Source: Burkholderia cenocepacia
GTDB taxonomy: Bacteria > Pseudomonadota > Gammaproteobacteria > Burkholderiales > Burkholderiaceae
Assembly (NCBI RefSeq): GCF_900446215.1
Contig: NZ_UAQZ01000017.1
Location: forward strand, 124,001-188,000
Direction of reading: 5' to 3'
DNA: 64,000 bases
The translations under genes were made by a program, and so were the position numbers. The notes below the pieces were generated by a model. It was not told where the DNA came from, made no database searches, and saw only the letters and a program-made list of their open reading frames with translations. Below are positions 24,595-33,738 of the stretch, piece by piece (the first letter of the stretch is position 1; each line of letters opens with the position of its first letter).

Positions 24595-26280
24595 ATGTCG
24601 AACCAGGACACTCTCCCTGACCAGCCGAACGAGCCGGCCGCCTCCGTGTCGCGTCGCGGCTTCCTGAAACTCGCCGGCGTCTCCGGCCTCGCCACCGCCG
24701 CCGGCGGGCTCGCGGCAGCCCGCGCCGCCGCGTCGAACCCGGACGGCACGCCCGAGCAGGTTCACCTGACGTGGGGCAACGACCCGACGTCCGAAGTCGT
24801 GATCTCGTGGGCGTCGCTCGCACCGGCCGTCAATCCGCGCGCGCGCATCGTCGCCGACGGCGAGCCGGCGCGCACCGTGCATGGCGTCCAGCGCCTGTAC
24901 ACCGACGGCCTGAACGGCGAGACCGTGTTCGCGTACCACGCGCGCGTGCACGGGCTGAAGCCGGATACGCGCTACCGCTACGAGATCACGGCCGACAACG
25001 ACGGCAATGCGGCACAGCCGTTCTCCGCGCACTTTTCGACCGCGCCGCGCGGCCGGGCGCCGTTCCGTTTCACGAGCTACGGCGATCTCGCGACGCCCAA
25101 CGGCGCGTGGGTGCTGTCGTCGCCGCAAAGCCGCTTCGCGGTGCAGGCCGTCGAGCAGTTCCAGCCGCTGTTCCACCTGCTGAACGGCGACCTCTGCTAC
25201 GCGAACCTGAACCCCGCGCACCAGCCCGAGGTGTGGCGCGATTTCGGCAACAACAACCAGACGTCGGCCGCGAATCGCCCGTGGATGCCATGCCCCGGCA
25301 ATCACGAGATCGAGTTCAACAACGGTCCGCAGGGGCTCGACTCGTATCTCGCCCGCTATACGCTGCCGGAGAACGGCACGCATTTCCCCGGCCGCTGGTA
25401 CAGCTTCCGCGTGAGCTCCGTGCTGTTCGTGTCGCTCGACGCCGACGACGTCGTGTACCAGGACGCCGCCGCGTTCGTCGGCGGCCCCGCGCCGCTCGTG
25501 CCGGCCGCGAGCACCGGTCGCCCGCCGATCGAGCCCGGCACGTCGTTCTACGTGCGCGGCTACAGCAACGGCGAGCAGACGCGCTGGCTCGAACGTACGC
25601 TGCGTCACGCCGCGCATGACGACGATATCGACTGGATCGTCGTGCAGATGCACCAGGACGCGCTCAGTTCGTCGAAGACAGGCAACGGGTCCGACAAGGG
25701 CATTCGCGAAGCGTGGCTGCCGCTGTTCGATCGTTACGGCGTCGATCTCGTGCTGTGCGGCCACGATCACGACTACGAGCGCAGCTATCCGGTGCGCGGC
25801 TGCAATCACCGCGCGGGCGTCGACGCGAAAACCGGCGAAGTGGTCGAAACGCTGCAGCCGCGCCCGGTCGGCTCGAACGATCCGAACCGTACGACGTTCG
25901 ACACGAGCCACGGCACGATCCACCTGATCCTCGGCGGCGGCGGCACCAGCGCGCCGCTCGACGTGTACGGCGAAAACCCGTCGACCGGCTTTGCGCAGGC
26001 GAAGGTGTTCACGAAGCCGAACCGGCCGGTGCCCGGCACCGCGCCGAACACGTTCGTGCGCCAGCCGGCCGATGCGCTCGAGGATGCGATCTGGTCCGCG
26101 CGCCGCGATACGGGCACCGGCTACGGGATCGCGGTGTTCGACCACGATCCGGGCAAGCCGGGCGGCCACACGACGATCACGATGCGCTACTACCACGCGC
26201 CGGGCGCCGACCAGCACCCGACCGCGCAGTACGAGCTGTTCGAGACGATCGAACTGAGCAAGAAGCGGCACGAGCGGTGA
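24595..26280 (+). CDS. Tat-exported purple-acid-phosphatase-like metallophosphoesterase
   Basis: This 561-residue periplasmic phosphoesterase carries a Tat signal (SRRGFLKLAGVSGLATAAGG, residues about 19-38). A fibronectin-like N-terminal domain (EQVHLTWGNDPTSEVVISW) precedes the metallophosphatase core, whose dinuclear metal motifs are in order: SYGDLAT, NGDLCYANLN (GDxxY), PGNHE, VQMHQD and GHDHDYER. It probably releases phosphate from esters. No phosphate-regulon box was recognised. It is monocistronic. Downstream lie gene remnants. Confidence 0.88.
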   Translation: MSNQDTLPDQPNEPAASVSRRGFLKLAGVSGLATAAGGLAAARAAASNPDGTPEQVHLTWGNDPTSEVVISWASLAPAVNPRARIVADGEPARTVHGVQRLYTDGLNGETVFAYHARVHGLKPDTRYRYEITADNDGNAAQPFSAHFSTAPRGRAPFRFTSYGDLATPNGAWVLSSPQSRFAVQAVEQFQPLFHLLNGDLCYANLNPAHQPEVWRDFGNNNQTSAANRPWMPCPGNHEIEFNNGPQGLDSYLARYTLPENGTHFPGRWYSFRVSSVLFVSLDADDVVYQDAAAFVGGPAPLVPAASTGRPPIEPGTSFYVRGYSNGEQTRWLERTLRHAAHDDDIDWIVVQMHQDALSSSKTGNGSDKGIREAWLPLFDRYGVDLVLCGHDHDYERSYPVRGCNHRAGVDAKTGEVVETLQPRPVGSNDPNRTTFDTSHGTIHLILGGGGTSAPLDVYGENPSTGFAQAKVFTKPNRPVPGTAPNTFVRQPADALEDAIWSARRDTGTGYGIAVFDHDPGKPGGHTTITMRYYHAPGADQHPTAQYELFETIELSKKRHER

Positions 26281-26326
26281 CCGGACGGGCGCCCGCTGCG
26301 GCGGGCGTCTCACGCTTCGATCGCCC

Positions 26327-26570
26327 GGCTCGTTGCGCGCGCAACGTGACGGGGCGATCAGGATGCCGCGATTCGCGAAGTACCGGTCGAACATCGCGCG
26401 CGGCATCGCCACGTTTTGCTGCGTGCGCACGTCGAACCCGGACGGGTTGTGGAACAGCCAGTCGCCCGTGTCGCGGTTGGTGCCGAACACGAGGACCCGA
26501 TGCCGGCCACGCGACGGCGGCCCGAAACCGTCGTGCCGGATGACAAGGCGGCCCTCTCTTGGTGGTTTCG
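26327..26570 (-). pseudogene. fragment of an unidentified, perhaps peptidase-C39-like, protein
   Basis: On the minus strand one frame reads sensibly through HRVLVFGTNRDTGDWLFHNP and NVAMPRAMFDRYFANRGILI, resembling the end of a papain-like C39-type domain. It has no start with a ribosome site and no proper stop nearby. The identification is weak; that it is a decayed fragment is inferred from its position beside another remnant. Confidence 0.35.
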
Positions 26571-26589
26571 TGAAGCCGGCACGCGGACG

Positions 26590-26776
26590 TCGACACGGTG
26601 AGCTTCGCCGACCCGGCGGACCCCGGCGGCAATTCCTCGAGTACTCGGCCGAATTCGACCTGAAGCGCATCGTGCTAGAGTGCGGCGGCAAGAATCCGGC
26701 GCTCGTGCTGCCCGATGCGCCCGATCTCGACGCGGTCGCGCAGCCGATCGTCGACGGCGCGTTCCGGAGCATGGCG
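26590..26776 (+). pseudogene. aldehyde dehydrogenase remnant
   Basis: The frame from 26627 encodes RQFLEYSAEFDLKRIVLECG then GKNPALVLPDAPDLDAVAQP, unmistakably the nucleotide-binding/catalytic-loop segment of PuuC-type aldehyde dehydrogenases, with the Glu of LECGGK. Just upstream, in another frame, DTVSF matches the preceding part of the same family, so a frameshift separates them. It stops at SMA where the family would continue toward its catalytic Cys. Only about 60 of 490 residues remain. Confidence 0.75.
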
Positions 26777-26839
26777 GGCACTGCCCGGCGCCGTCGCGTC
26801 ATCCGAAATCGAATTGGCATGTTGAAACAGGCAGCAAGC

Positions 26840-27781
26840 ATGAAACGCAAGAACAAGGCAACGCTCATCGGGCTCGGTGCGGTGCTGTTATGGGCCTCGG
26901 TGGTCGCGCTCGTTCGCGGCGTCAGCGAAAGCCTCGGCGCGACCGGCGGCGCGGCGATGATCTATACGGTGGCGTCCGTGCTTCTGCTGTTCTCGATCGG
27001 CTTCCCCGACCTGAGCCGATTCCCGAAAAACTACCTGCTGTGGGGCGGGCTGCTGTTCGTGTCGTACGAGCTGTGCCTGTCGCTGTCGATCGGCTATGCG
27101 AGCAACGGTCGGCAGGCGATCGAAGTCGCGATGGTCAACTATCTGTGGCCGAGTCTCACGCTGATCGCCGCCATCGCGTTCAACCAGCAGCGCGCGAACC
27201 TGCTGGTCGTGCCCGGCGTCCTGCTGTCGATGCTCGGCATCTGCCGGGTGCTCGGCGGCGACCAGGGGCTTGATCCGGCCGGCATGCTGCGCAACGTCGC
27301 GGACAATCCGCTCAGCTACGGGCTGGCGTTCGTCGGCGCGCTGATCTGGGCCGGCTATTGCACGGTCACCGCGCGCATCGCCGACGGCAAGAACGGCGTC
27401 ACGCCGTTCTTCATGCTGGTGGCCGCGGTGCTCTGGATCAAGTTCGCGATCGAAGGCGGCGGCGGCATGACGTTCAGTTTGCACGCGGTCGGGTATCTCG
27501 TGCTGGCGGCGTCGGCGCTCGGCTTCGGCTATGCGGCCTGGAACACCGGCATCATGCACGGCAACGTGACGGTCATCGTCGGCGCGTCGTATTTCACGCC
27601 GGTGCTCGCCGCCGCCGTCGCCGCCACGCTGCTGCACGCGCCGCTGTCGGCCGAGTTCTGGCAAGGCGCGTCGATGGTATGCGGCGGCTCGATCCTGTGC
27701 TGGCTCGCGACGCGCAGCCGCCGTGACAAGGCCAGGCCCGTGCGGATCGCCAGCGAGGCCGACGGTAGCTGCCACGGGTGA
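26840..27781 (+). CDS. yddG: aromatic amino acid exporter YddG (EamA/DMT family)
   Basis: This 313-residue inner-membrane exporter has ten hydrophobic segments. It matches E. coli YddG along its length: ATLIGLGAVLLWASVVALVRGVSE at the N-terminus, LLFVSYELCLSLSIGYA, AIEVAMVNYLWPSLT, NPLSYGLAFVGALIWAGYCTVTARIA, YAAWNTGIMHGNVTVI and SMVCGGSILCWLATR. YddG exports phenylalanine, tyrosine and tryptophan and their analogues. The start is at the Met at 26840; another in-frame Met at 26819 lies within remnant DNA. It converges with the LysE gene (18-base gap). Confidence 0.9.
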   Translation: MKRKNKATLIGLGAVLLWASVVALVRGVSESLGATGGAAMIYTVASVLLLFSIGFPDLSRFPKNYLLWGGLLFVSYELCLSLSIGYASNGRQAIEVAMVNYLWPSLTLIAAIAFNQQRANLLVVPGVLLSMLGICRVLGGDQGLDPAGMLRNVADNPLSYGLAFVGALIWAGYCTVTARIADGKNGVTPFFMLVAAVLWIKFAIEGGGGMTFSLHAVGYLVLAASALGFGYAAWNTGIMHGNVTVIVGASYFTPVLAAAVAATLLHAPLSAEFWQGASMVCGGSILCWLATRSRRDKARPVRIASEADGSCHG

Positions 27782-27799
27782 CGAGGCCCGGTGCCATCG

Positions 27800-28432
27800 T
27801 CAATTTTGCGACTCCAGCGCGATCCGCACGGCCAGCCCGGCCAGCACCGTCCCCATCAGCCAGCGCTGAACCGCCGCCCAGAGCGGCCGCCCCGCGAGAA
27901 AACCCGCGATCGAACCGGCCGCGCACGCGATCAGCGCGTTGACGCTGACGCTCACCGCGATCTGCACGCAGCCGAGCGCCAGCGATTGCGCGAACACGCT
28001 GCCGTGCCCCGGCACGATGAACTGCGGCAGCAACGACAGATACATCACCGCGATCTTCGGGTTCGCGAGGTTCGTGACGAAGCCCATCGTGAACAGCCTC
28101 GCGCGGCTGTCGTGCGGCAACTGCCGGACCTGGAACGCGGAGCGCCCGCCCGGCTTCAGCGCCTGCCACGCCAGGTACGCCAGATACAGCGCGCCGGCAA
28201 CGCGCAGCGCATCGTACGCATACGGCACGGTCATCACCAGCGCGGTGATGCCCACGGCCGCGCACACCATGTAGAACACGAATCCCAGCGCGACGCCGCC
28301 GAGCGACACCAGGCCGGCGCGGCGGCCCTGGCAGATCGAGCGCGAAACCAGATAGATCATGTTCGGCCCGGGCGTCAGCACCATGCCGAGCGACACGAGT
28401 CCGAACGCAAACAGGGTGGGCAAGGCTGGCAC
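27800..28432 (-). CDS. LysE-family amino acid exporter
   Basis: This 210-residue membrane protein of the LysE/RhtB superfamily exports amino acids or related metabolites. Six hydrophobic segments are visible. The N-terminal signature is FGLVSLGMVLTPGPNMIYLVSRSICQGRRAGLVSLGG, followed by LFTMGFVTNLANPKIAVMYLSLLPQFI, the second conserved block. The GTG start at 28432 has AAGGAG 6 bases upstream, better than any ATG. The substrate is unknown. It lies 118 bases downstream of the LysR gene on the same strand. Confidence 0.88.
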   Translation of the reverse strand: MPALPTLFAFGLVSLGMVLTPGPNMIYLVSRSICQGRRAGLVSLGGVALGFVFYMVCAAVGITALVMTVPYAYDALRVAGALYLAYLAWQALKPGGRSAFQVRQLPHDSRARLFTMGFVTNLANPKIAVMYLSLLPQFIVPGHGSVFAQSLALGCVQIAVSVSVNALIACAAGSIAGFLAGRPLWAAVQRWLMGTVLAGLAVRIALESQN

Positions 28433-28550
28433 GGCGCACTCCTTCAGGGCAACGATCACGAGGTCAGAACAATGTATTGCATGTTGACCTTCGCCATCGT
28501 GAATAAACTGCAAGCGCCCCATGAGCGCCGTTCATCGTGTCCGCCCGTCG

Positions 28551-29447
28551 CTATCTGCCCTTTTTCGCACGGGTCCGGACCGTCTTTTCCGCCTTCGCGC
28601 GTTGCGCGTCGACGAGCCGTACGAACGCGTCGGTGACCGCGTTGCCGGCGGTATTCCACGCCAGTCGCACGGAGCGATGCAGCCGTGGCGACAGCGCCAG
28701 CACGCGCCCGCCGAACGGCGTGTACGTGAGCGTGATGCGCGGCACGATCGACACGCCCATGCCGGCCTCCGCCATCGACAGGATCGTGCGCATCTCGACC
28801 ACGTTGAATGCGGCCCGAAGCGGCGCGCCGCCGCGCGCGAAGTAATCCGCGATCACCGGCCCGCATCCCGCCTTCGAGAAAATGAACGGCGCCGCGGCCA
28901 GCTGCCGGGCCGACACGCTCTTGCGGCCGGCGAACATGTCGTCGGCCGCCACCGCGACGAAATCCTCGTCGAGCAGCGGCAGGTGGTGCGCGAACGTATT
29001 CGCGCCGGCCACCACGCCGACGTCGGCCGTGCCGTCGTCGAGCCACCCTTCGACTTCGCTGTCCGTGCCTTCGAGCAGCACCGCCGATACGCCCGGGTGC
29101 ATCTCCTTCAACGCCTCGATGGCGGGAACGACGAACGCCAGCGACACGCTCGGCAGCGACGCAACCACCAGCTTCCCTTCGAGCTTGCCGCGCGACAGGC
29201 TGAACTGCTGGCGCAGCATCTGCGCTTCCCGCACCACGCTCTGGACATACGGCCACAGGCGTTCGCCGGCCGCCGTCAGCACGACCGGCTGCCGGTCGCG
29301 CCAGAGCAGCTTGACCTGCGTGAGATCCTCCAGCTCCGTCAGCGCATGGCTGATCGCGGATTGACTGCGGCTGAGCCGGTCTGCCGCGGCCGTCAGCGAG
29401 CCGAGTTCGACCACGGCAGCGAGGGCCTGCAACTGGGCGAGCGTCAT
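28551..29447 (-). CDS. LysR-family regulator
   Basis: This 298-residue LysR regulator has an N-terminal winged helix (LAQLQALAAVVELGSLTAAADRLSRSQSAISHALTELEDLTQVKLLWRD) and a substrate-binding-like effector domain (KLVVASLPSVSLAFVVPAIEALKEMHPGVSAVLLEG). The basic tail ends RAKKGR. GAGGA lies 6 bases before ATG 29447. It is divergent from the TSUP gene, its most likely target. Confidence 0.9.
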   Translation of the reverse strand: MTLAQLQALAAVVELGSLTAAADRLSRSQSAISHALTELEDLTQVKLLWRDRQPVVLTAAGERLWPYVQSVVREAQMLRQQFSLSRGKLEGKLVVASLPSVSLAFVVPAIEALKEMHPGVSAVLLEGTDSEVEGWLDDGTADVGVVAGANTFAHHLPLLDEDFVAVAADDMFAGRKSVSARQLAAAPFIFSKAGCGPVIADYFARGGAPLRAAFNVVEMRTILSMAEAGMGVSIVPRITLTYTPFGGRVLALSPRLHRSVRLAWNTAGNAVTDAFVRLVDAQRAKAEKTVRTRAKKGR

Positions 29448-29768
29448 CGGATTTCCTCGTTCGAAGGTATGTATGCCGCGCATGAGACGGCCGATTCACT
29501 TGAATTATATTGAACCGGTGCGACGGTCATGCAGCCGACACGCGCACCGCGCCATCCGCGAGCCGAATGCCGGATGCAACGCTCGGGTAAGATGCGTGAT
29601 CGAACCGCCGCGTCGATGCAGGCGCATCACGCTGCACGACGGGCCGGGCCGCACAACCGGCCGATCAGGTTCGCACCGATCCCGAACACCTTGCGTGCAC
29701 GATGCACGCGACCGCCACGGGCGCCGTCGACGACGCTCGCTGCCGGCTACGCCGCGACATGCCATTCC
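29448..29768. promoter_or_regulatory. divergent promoter region, LysR / TSUP transporter
   Basis: These 321 bases separate the two divergent genes. A TATAAT -10-like hexamer on the minus strand lies within the AT-rich stretch 29501-29516, which also carries the direct repeat TTGAA-N5-TTGAA. No gene is supported here. Confidence 0.45.
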
Positions 29769-30635
29769 ATGATGCATTTCAATCTGACTGAAGGGGTGCT
29801 GGTCTCCAGCCTGCAGGGGCTCACCGCGTTCGAACTGGCCGGCATCGCCGTCGCGCTGCTGCTCGGCGGGATGGCCAAGGGCATCACCGGCATCGGCGTG
29901 CCGCTGATCGCGATGCCGATCCTCAGCCAGTTCCTGCCGATCCGGCATGCGGTGCTGCTGCTGTCGATGCCGATCATCCTCGGCAACATCCCGCAGGCGC
30001 TGGAAGGCGGCCAGGTACTCGCGACGGCACGCAAGATCGCGGCCCCGATCGCCGGCACCGTGATCGGCAATGTCGTCGGCGTGGCGATCCTGCTGTCCCT
30101 CAATCCCGGTCACGCACAGGCCGCCTCCGGCGCGCTGCTGATCGTGGCCGCGACACTGATGCTCGCGGCGCCGAAGCTCGACCTGCCGCAAGCGTGGCAA
30201 AAGCCCGTCGGTTTCGCGCTCGGCTTCGGTGCGGCGCTGATGGAAAGCATCGCATCGGTGCCCGGCCCGCTGCTCGCCACCTACCTGATTTCGTCGGGCG
30301 CGACCGGGCGCGTATTCACGAAGCAGATCGCGATCATCCTCGTGGTGTCGATCGTCACGCTGATCACGACGTTCAGCGGCGCGGCGCACGCGAGCGGCGC
30401 CGACCTCGCGATCTCGGCGGCCGCCAGCCTGCCGGCGATTGCCGGCATGTGGCTGGTTCGCCCGCTGCGGGACAAGATGTCGCCCCGGATCTTCAGGATG
30501 GTCGTCCTGCTGTTCGTGCTCGTCGCGGCGGCGCAGATGATCTGGAAGTCGGGCGTATTTCGGCACGGCGGATCGGCCACGGCCCAGACGGGTGGTGTGC
30601 ACGCGACCAAGCCGTCGATCGCGCATGCGTTCTGA
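29769..30635 (+). CDS. TSUP (TauE/SafE) family anion transporter
   Basis: This 288-residue membrane protein has eight to nine hydrophobic segments. The N-terminal repeat is LLLGGMAKGITGIGVPLIAMPILSQFLPIRHAVLLLSMPIILGN, with the family Gly-rich loop. The second repeat is GFALGFGAALMESIASVPGPLLATYLISSG. These proteins export or import sulfur-containing or organic anions (sulfite, sulfoacetate, taurine products). It is divergent from a LysR regulator. Two adjacent Mets (29769, 29772) can start it. Confidence 0.85.
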   Translation: MMHFNLTEGVLVSSLQGLTAFELAGIAVALLLGGMAKGITGIGVPLIAMPILSQFLPIRHAVLLLSMPIILGNIPQALEGGQVLATARKIAAPIAGTVIGNVVGVAILLSLNPGHAQAASGALLIVAATLMLAAPKLDLPQAWQKPVGFALGFGAALMESIASVPGPLLATYLISSGATGRVFTKQIAIILVVSIVTLITTFSGAAHASGADLAISAAASLPAIAGMWLVRPLRDKMSPRIFRMVVLLFVLVAAAQMIWKSGVFRHGGSATAQTGGVHATKPSIAHAF

Positions 30636-30767
30636 AAGCTGCCACGCGTAGTATGCGCAGACCACCCGGCGTATCGCTCCGACCGACAGCGCGGACGATA
30701 CGCGGCCGGCTTTGCTGCACGTACGCTGATACCGATGTCAGCATGGCCATGTCGTCAGAGGCAAGAA

Positions 30768-30848
30768 ATGGAAACGTATGTATTGCTGGGCTGCGGATTG
30801 GGCCTTGGCCTGTTGATCGCGATCTGGGGCATCTGGTCGCTCCGCTGA
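30768..30848 (+). CDS. 26-residue single-span membrane peptide (candidate)
   Basis: Reads METYVLLGCGLGLGLLIAIW followed by GIWSLR. It is an almost perfect transmembrane helix with one Cys and a Lys-free charged end. AGAGG lies 5 bases before the ATG. It sits alone in the 423-base gap between the TSUP and CxxC genes. Small membrane peptides of this kind are often real but overlooked; no family is recognised. Confidence 0.5.
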   Translation: METYVLLGCGLGLGLLIAIWGIWSLR

Positions 30849-31058
30849 CGCGCGGCGGCCCCGTCCGCGCGCAAGGAATCCGTCTGGAGCAGGACGCGAA
30901 ACCGTCGTGTCGATGAACGGTTCCGGTCGATTTGATTCGCAGTCCGATTCGGCCTGCCATCGCCCGCCTCCGAGCCGTCGGCCATCGCCGCCGCCCGGCA
31001 CGCAGCCCGTCCGGCCCCGCGCCCTGCTCCATTCCCGAAGACGCGTTAGACTAGTCGG

Positions 31059-31316
31059 ATGGAACAATGCCGTTATTGCCAGAGAATCCGCGATGAATGG
31101 GATTGCCACGGCGACGAATGCCGCCGGGCAATCGCCAAGGCGCTGCGCCGGCAGCGCGCCGGCCTGCCGATGGTCCCCGACCGCATCCGCAACGAGCTGC
31201 CGTCCGGCGCGCCGACCCAGCAGGTGATCGCCGTCCTGTCCCGCCAGCGCCTGCGCGCGCGGCGCGGCAACGAAGAACGCCGCGAGCGCAAGGAAATCGA
31301 CGACGACGGGGTCTGA
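31059..31316 (+). CDS. small Cys-rich, highly charged protein
   Basis: This 85-residue protein begins MEQCRYCQRIRDEWDCHGDEC, with a CxxC and two further Cys that could bind one zinc ion. The rest is Arg/Glu-rich helix (RRQRLRARRGNEERRERKEIDDDGV). No known domain is recognised; a zinc-ribbon-like nucleic-acid or protein binder is possible. No clear ribosome site precedes it, but the composition is unlike the alternative frames. Confidence 0.55.
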   Translation: MEQCRYCQRIRDEWDCHGDECRRAIAKALRRQRAGLPMVPDRIRNELPSGAPTQQVIAVLSRQRLRARRGNEERRERKEIDDDGV

Positions 31317-31498
31317 TCCGACAGCCTCGCCGCTTCGACGCGATATTCGGCGGCCCTTGCCGCCGCGCGCATGCCCGTGCCCGCCCCTGTTCACGCTCCC
31401 GCCAATTGCTTGCAATCCCCGCAATACCGAATGGGGACGGAAGACGTTCGTCTCGAAATTATTACCTCGAGCGCAACGATCTTTCACTCAAACTCGCG

Positions 31499-31527
31499 TT
31501 TACCCTAGGTGAAGCGACGCCTACGAT
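31499..31527 (+). promoter_or_regulatory. sigma-70-like promoter of the DUF4148 gene
   Basis: A -35 element TTTACC (31499-31504), a 17-base spacer and a -10 element TACGAT (31522-31527), followed after about 60 bases by the ribosome site and ATG of the DUF4148 gene. Confidence 0.55.
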
Positions 31528-31588
31528 GTAATCAACCGCTGACGACATGGTGTCGAACGCGGAAAGCCAATAAACATCGGAGGTCATC

Positions 31589-31888
31589 ATGAAATCGCTC
31601 GTTTCCGCAGTCGTTGCCGCCGCCGCCCTGTCCGCGTCGTTCGGCGCATTCGCCCAAAGCACCGTGACCCGCGCCCAGGTGCGCAATGAACTGGTCCAGC
31701 TCGAAAACGCGGGCTACAAGCCCAGCCAGTCGAGCCCGTACTACCCGGCCGACATCCAGGCCGCGCAAGCCCGCGTGCACGGCATCGACAACAGCGGCGC
31801 CGGCTCGCAACCGGCCGCGACCGTCGAGGGCGGCGCACCGGTCGTCCGCGCGCAGAACCCGCGCGACTCGGTCTACTTCGGCCACTAA
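31589..31888 (+). CDS. DUF4148 periplasmic protein
   Basis: This 99-residue protein has a signal peptide (MKSLVSAVVAAAALSASFGAFA) cleaved before QSTVTRAQV. The mature domain RAQVRNELVQLENAGYKPSQSSPYYPADIQAAQARV is the DUF4148 signature, a family abundant in Burkholderia and of unknown function. GGAGG lies 5 bases upstream of the ATG. It is preceded by a plausible promoter and followed by a strong hairpin, so it is monocistronic. Confidence 0.9.
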   Translation: MKSLVSAVVAAAALSASFGAFAQSTVTRAQVRNELVQLENAGYKPSQSSPYYPADIQAAQARVHGIDNSGAGSQPAATVEGGAPVVRAQNPRDSVYFGH

Positions 31889-31919
31889 GCCTGCCGCTTC
31901 GCACCTGCAGCCCGCCCAT

Positions 31920-31951
31920 GCGACGAGCCCGTCCCGCGACGGGCTCGTCGC
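31920..31951. terminator. hairpin terminator between DUF4148 and GGDEF genes
   Basis: A perfect 14-bp stem (31920-31933 with 31938-31951) with a 4-base loop CCGC, followed by GTTTCG. It lies between convergent genes and can serve both. Confidence 0.75.
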
Positions 31952-31965
31952 GTTTCGGCCCGCGG

Positions 31966-33738
31966 TCAGCGGCTGCCGCCGGATGCGACGCGGCCAGTCT
32001 CGTCGGGTGCGCCGCTGCGCACCAGATCCTGGTAGCGCACGCACACGCACTGCGGGGACGCCTTCGCTGCGTACATCGCCGCGTCGGCCTTGACGAGCAA
32101 CTCCTCGGCCGACGCGCCATCCGCCGGAAACTCGCTGACGCCGATGCTCGCGCCGACGGCCATGCGCCCTTCGTCGAACTCGAGCGCCTCGGCCATCACG
32201 ATCTGGATGCGCGACGCGACATCGCCGATCACCGCCGGCGAACGCACATCCGACATCAGCACGATGAATTCGTCGCCGCCCAGCCGCGCCACCATGTCGC
32301 CGCTGCGCAGCACCTGGCTCAACCGCTTCGCGACTGCAACGAGCGTACGGTCGCCAACCGAATGCCCGTGCTGGTCGTTGATCTGCTTGAAGCGGTCGAG
32401 ATCGACGAACATCACCGCCAGCCCCTCGCGCACCGCGGCCGCATGCCGGATCGCGGCATCGAGATGCTCCATGAACAGCAGGCGGTTCGGCAGGCCCGTC
32501 AGCGGATCGTGGCCGGCGAGGTGCGTGAGCTCCTGCTGCTTCGCGCGCAGCATCGCGACCTGTGTGCGAATCTCGACGCGCATGCTGTCGAAACAGCGCG
32601 CGAGCACGCCGATCTCGTCGGCCCGCGCGACCGGCAGCCGTTCGGCCGCCGGATCGTCGAACACGTGCGTGGCGGCGCGCGCGAGCGTCTGCAACGGCCG
32701 CGTGATCGCCCGCGCGAACAGGATCGCGAGGATGACCGCCAGCAGGCTCGATACGAGCACCATCCTGACGATCCGTTCGCCCAGCATGCCGGCCGGCGCG
32801 AGCACGTCGGCGAGCGGCCGGCCCATTCCCAGCACGACGAAGCGGTTGCCTTCGTCGTGTCCGAACGGCGTGCGGACGAACGCGAACATCTGGCCGGGTG
32901 CCGCATCGGGCTGCGCGAGGCCATTGAGCATCACGTTCATGCGCCCGCTGTCGAACAACGCGCGCGTGACGGCAAAGCGATCCTGCATCAGCACGCGCCG
33001 GCCGCGATCGAAGCCGAACGTCTGTTCCGGATCGGGATGCACGAGAAAATCGCCCCACTCGTTCGCGAGATAGACCGCATAGTCGTCCGGCAAATCGCGT
33101 TCGAGCCGGTCGAACACGCGCGACAACTCGACGTCGACGACGAGCGCGCCGACCGTCTGCCCCGCTGCGTCGACCACCGGCGTGCCCACGCGCAGGATCG
33201 GCAGCCCCTCCGCCGCGTGCGAGCCCGTCTCGTGATTGACCACGATCGGCGACAGGTAGATGTGGCCAGGCGCCGTCGCGAGCGTATCGAATACATAGGA
33301 AAACTGCCCTTTCTCCTGGAATTCGCGTTCGGGCAGCACGACGATGCCGCGCGCATCGCGATCGAGGCGAATGCGTTCGATCCCGAAATGCCCGCGCGCG
33401 ATCAGACGGATCTGCAGGTACTCCGCGTGATTCCGCATGAAGCTGTAATACACCTGTTCGAGCCGCATGCGGCGCGCGTCGTCCGGATGGTCGGCGCCCG
33501 CGACGAACGCGGACGACGGCAACTGCGCGAGCACGAGCGCATCGTCGGCGACGTCGGCGAGCGCGGTCGTGAAGCGCTGCCCGAGCAGTTGCGTCGACAT
33601 CAGCAGACTGTGCTGCGCCTCCTGCACGAGCATCGCGCGGTTGGCGCGATACGCGTAGTAGCCGGTCGTGCCGGACGCGATCACGCCAATGCACGCGAAC
33701 AGCACCGACAGCTTCGACGTGAGCCCGAGCCGGATCAT
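31966..33738 (-). CDS. membrane diguanylate cyclase (periplasmic sensor, HAMP, GGDEF)
   Basis: This 590-residue protein makes cyclic di-GMP. TM1 is at about residues 8-30, a periplasmic Cache-like sensor at about 31-315 (GTPVVDAAGQTVGALVVDVELSRVFDRLE), then TM2 (IVRMVLVSSLLAVILAILFARAITRPL), HAMP, and a GGDEF domain (HDPLTGLPNRLLF ... MVARLGGDEFIVL). The active-site GGDEF is intact, and an RSGD inhibitory site lies five residues before it, so the enzyme should be active and product-inhibited. Its ATG overlaps the stop of the upstream periplasmic binding-protein gene by 4 bases, which suggests that the binding protein delivers the signal. Confidence 0.9.
   Translation of the reverse strand: MIRLGLTSKLSVLFACIGVIASGTTGYYAYRANRAMLVQEAQHSLLMSTQLLGQRFTTALADVADDALVLAQLPSSAFVAGADHPDDARRMRLEQVYYSFMRNHAEYLQIRLIARGHFGIERIRLDRDARGIVVLPEREFQEKGQFSYVFDTLATAPGHIYLSPIVVNHETGSHAAEGLPILRVGTPVVDAAGQTVGALVVDVELSRVFDRLERDLPDDYAVYLANEWGDFLVHPDPEQTFGFDRGRRVLMQDRFAVTRALFDSGRMNVMLNGLAQPDAAPGQMFAFVRTPFGHDEGNRFVVLGMGRPLADVLAPAGMLGERIVRMVLVSSLLAVILAILFARAITRPLQTLARAATHVFDDPAAERLPVARADEIGVLARCFDSMRVEIRTQVAMLRAKQQELTHLAGHDPLTGLPNRLLFMEHLDAAIRHAAAVREGLAVMFVDLDRFKQINDQHGHSVGDRTLVAVAKRLSQVLRSGDMVARLGGDEFIVLMSDVRSPAVIGDVASRIQIVMAEALEFDEGRMAVGASIGVSEFPADGASAEELLVKADAAMYAAKASPQCVCVRYQDLVRSGAPDETGRVASGGSR

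Noticed and set aside
24460..26868. 802-codon minus-strand frame opposite the phosphatase
   Set aside because: Antisense shadow over most of its length. Only a short piece near 26.33-26.57 kb looks protein-like and is listed separately as a fragment.
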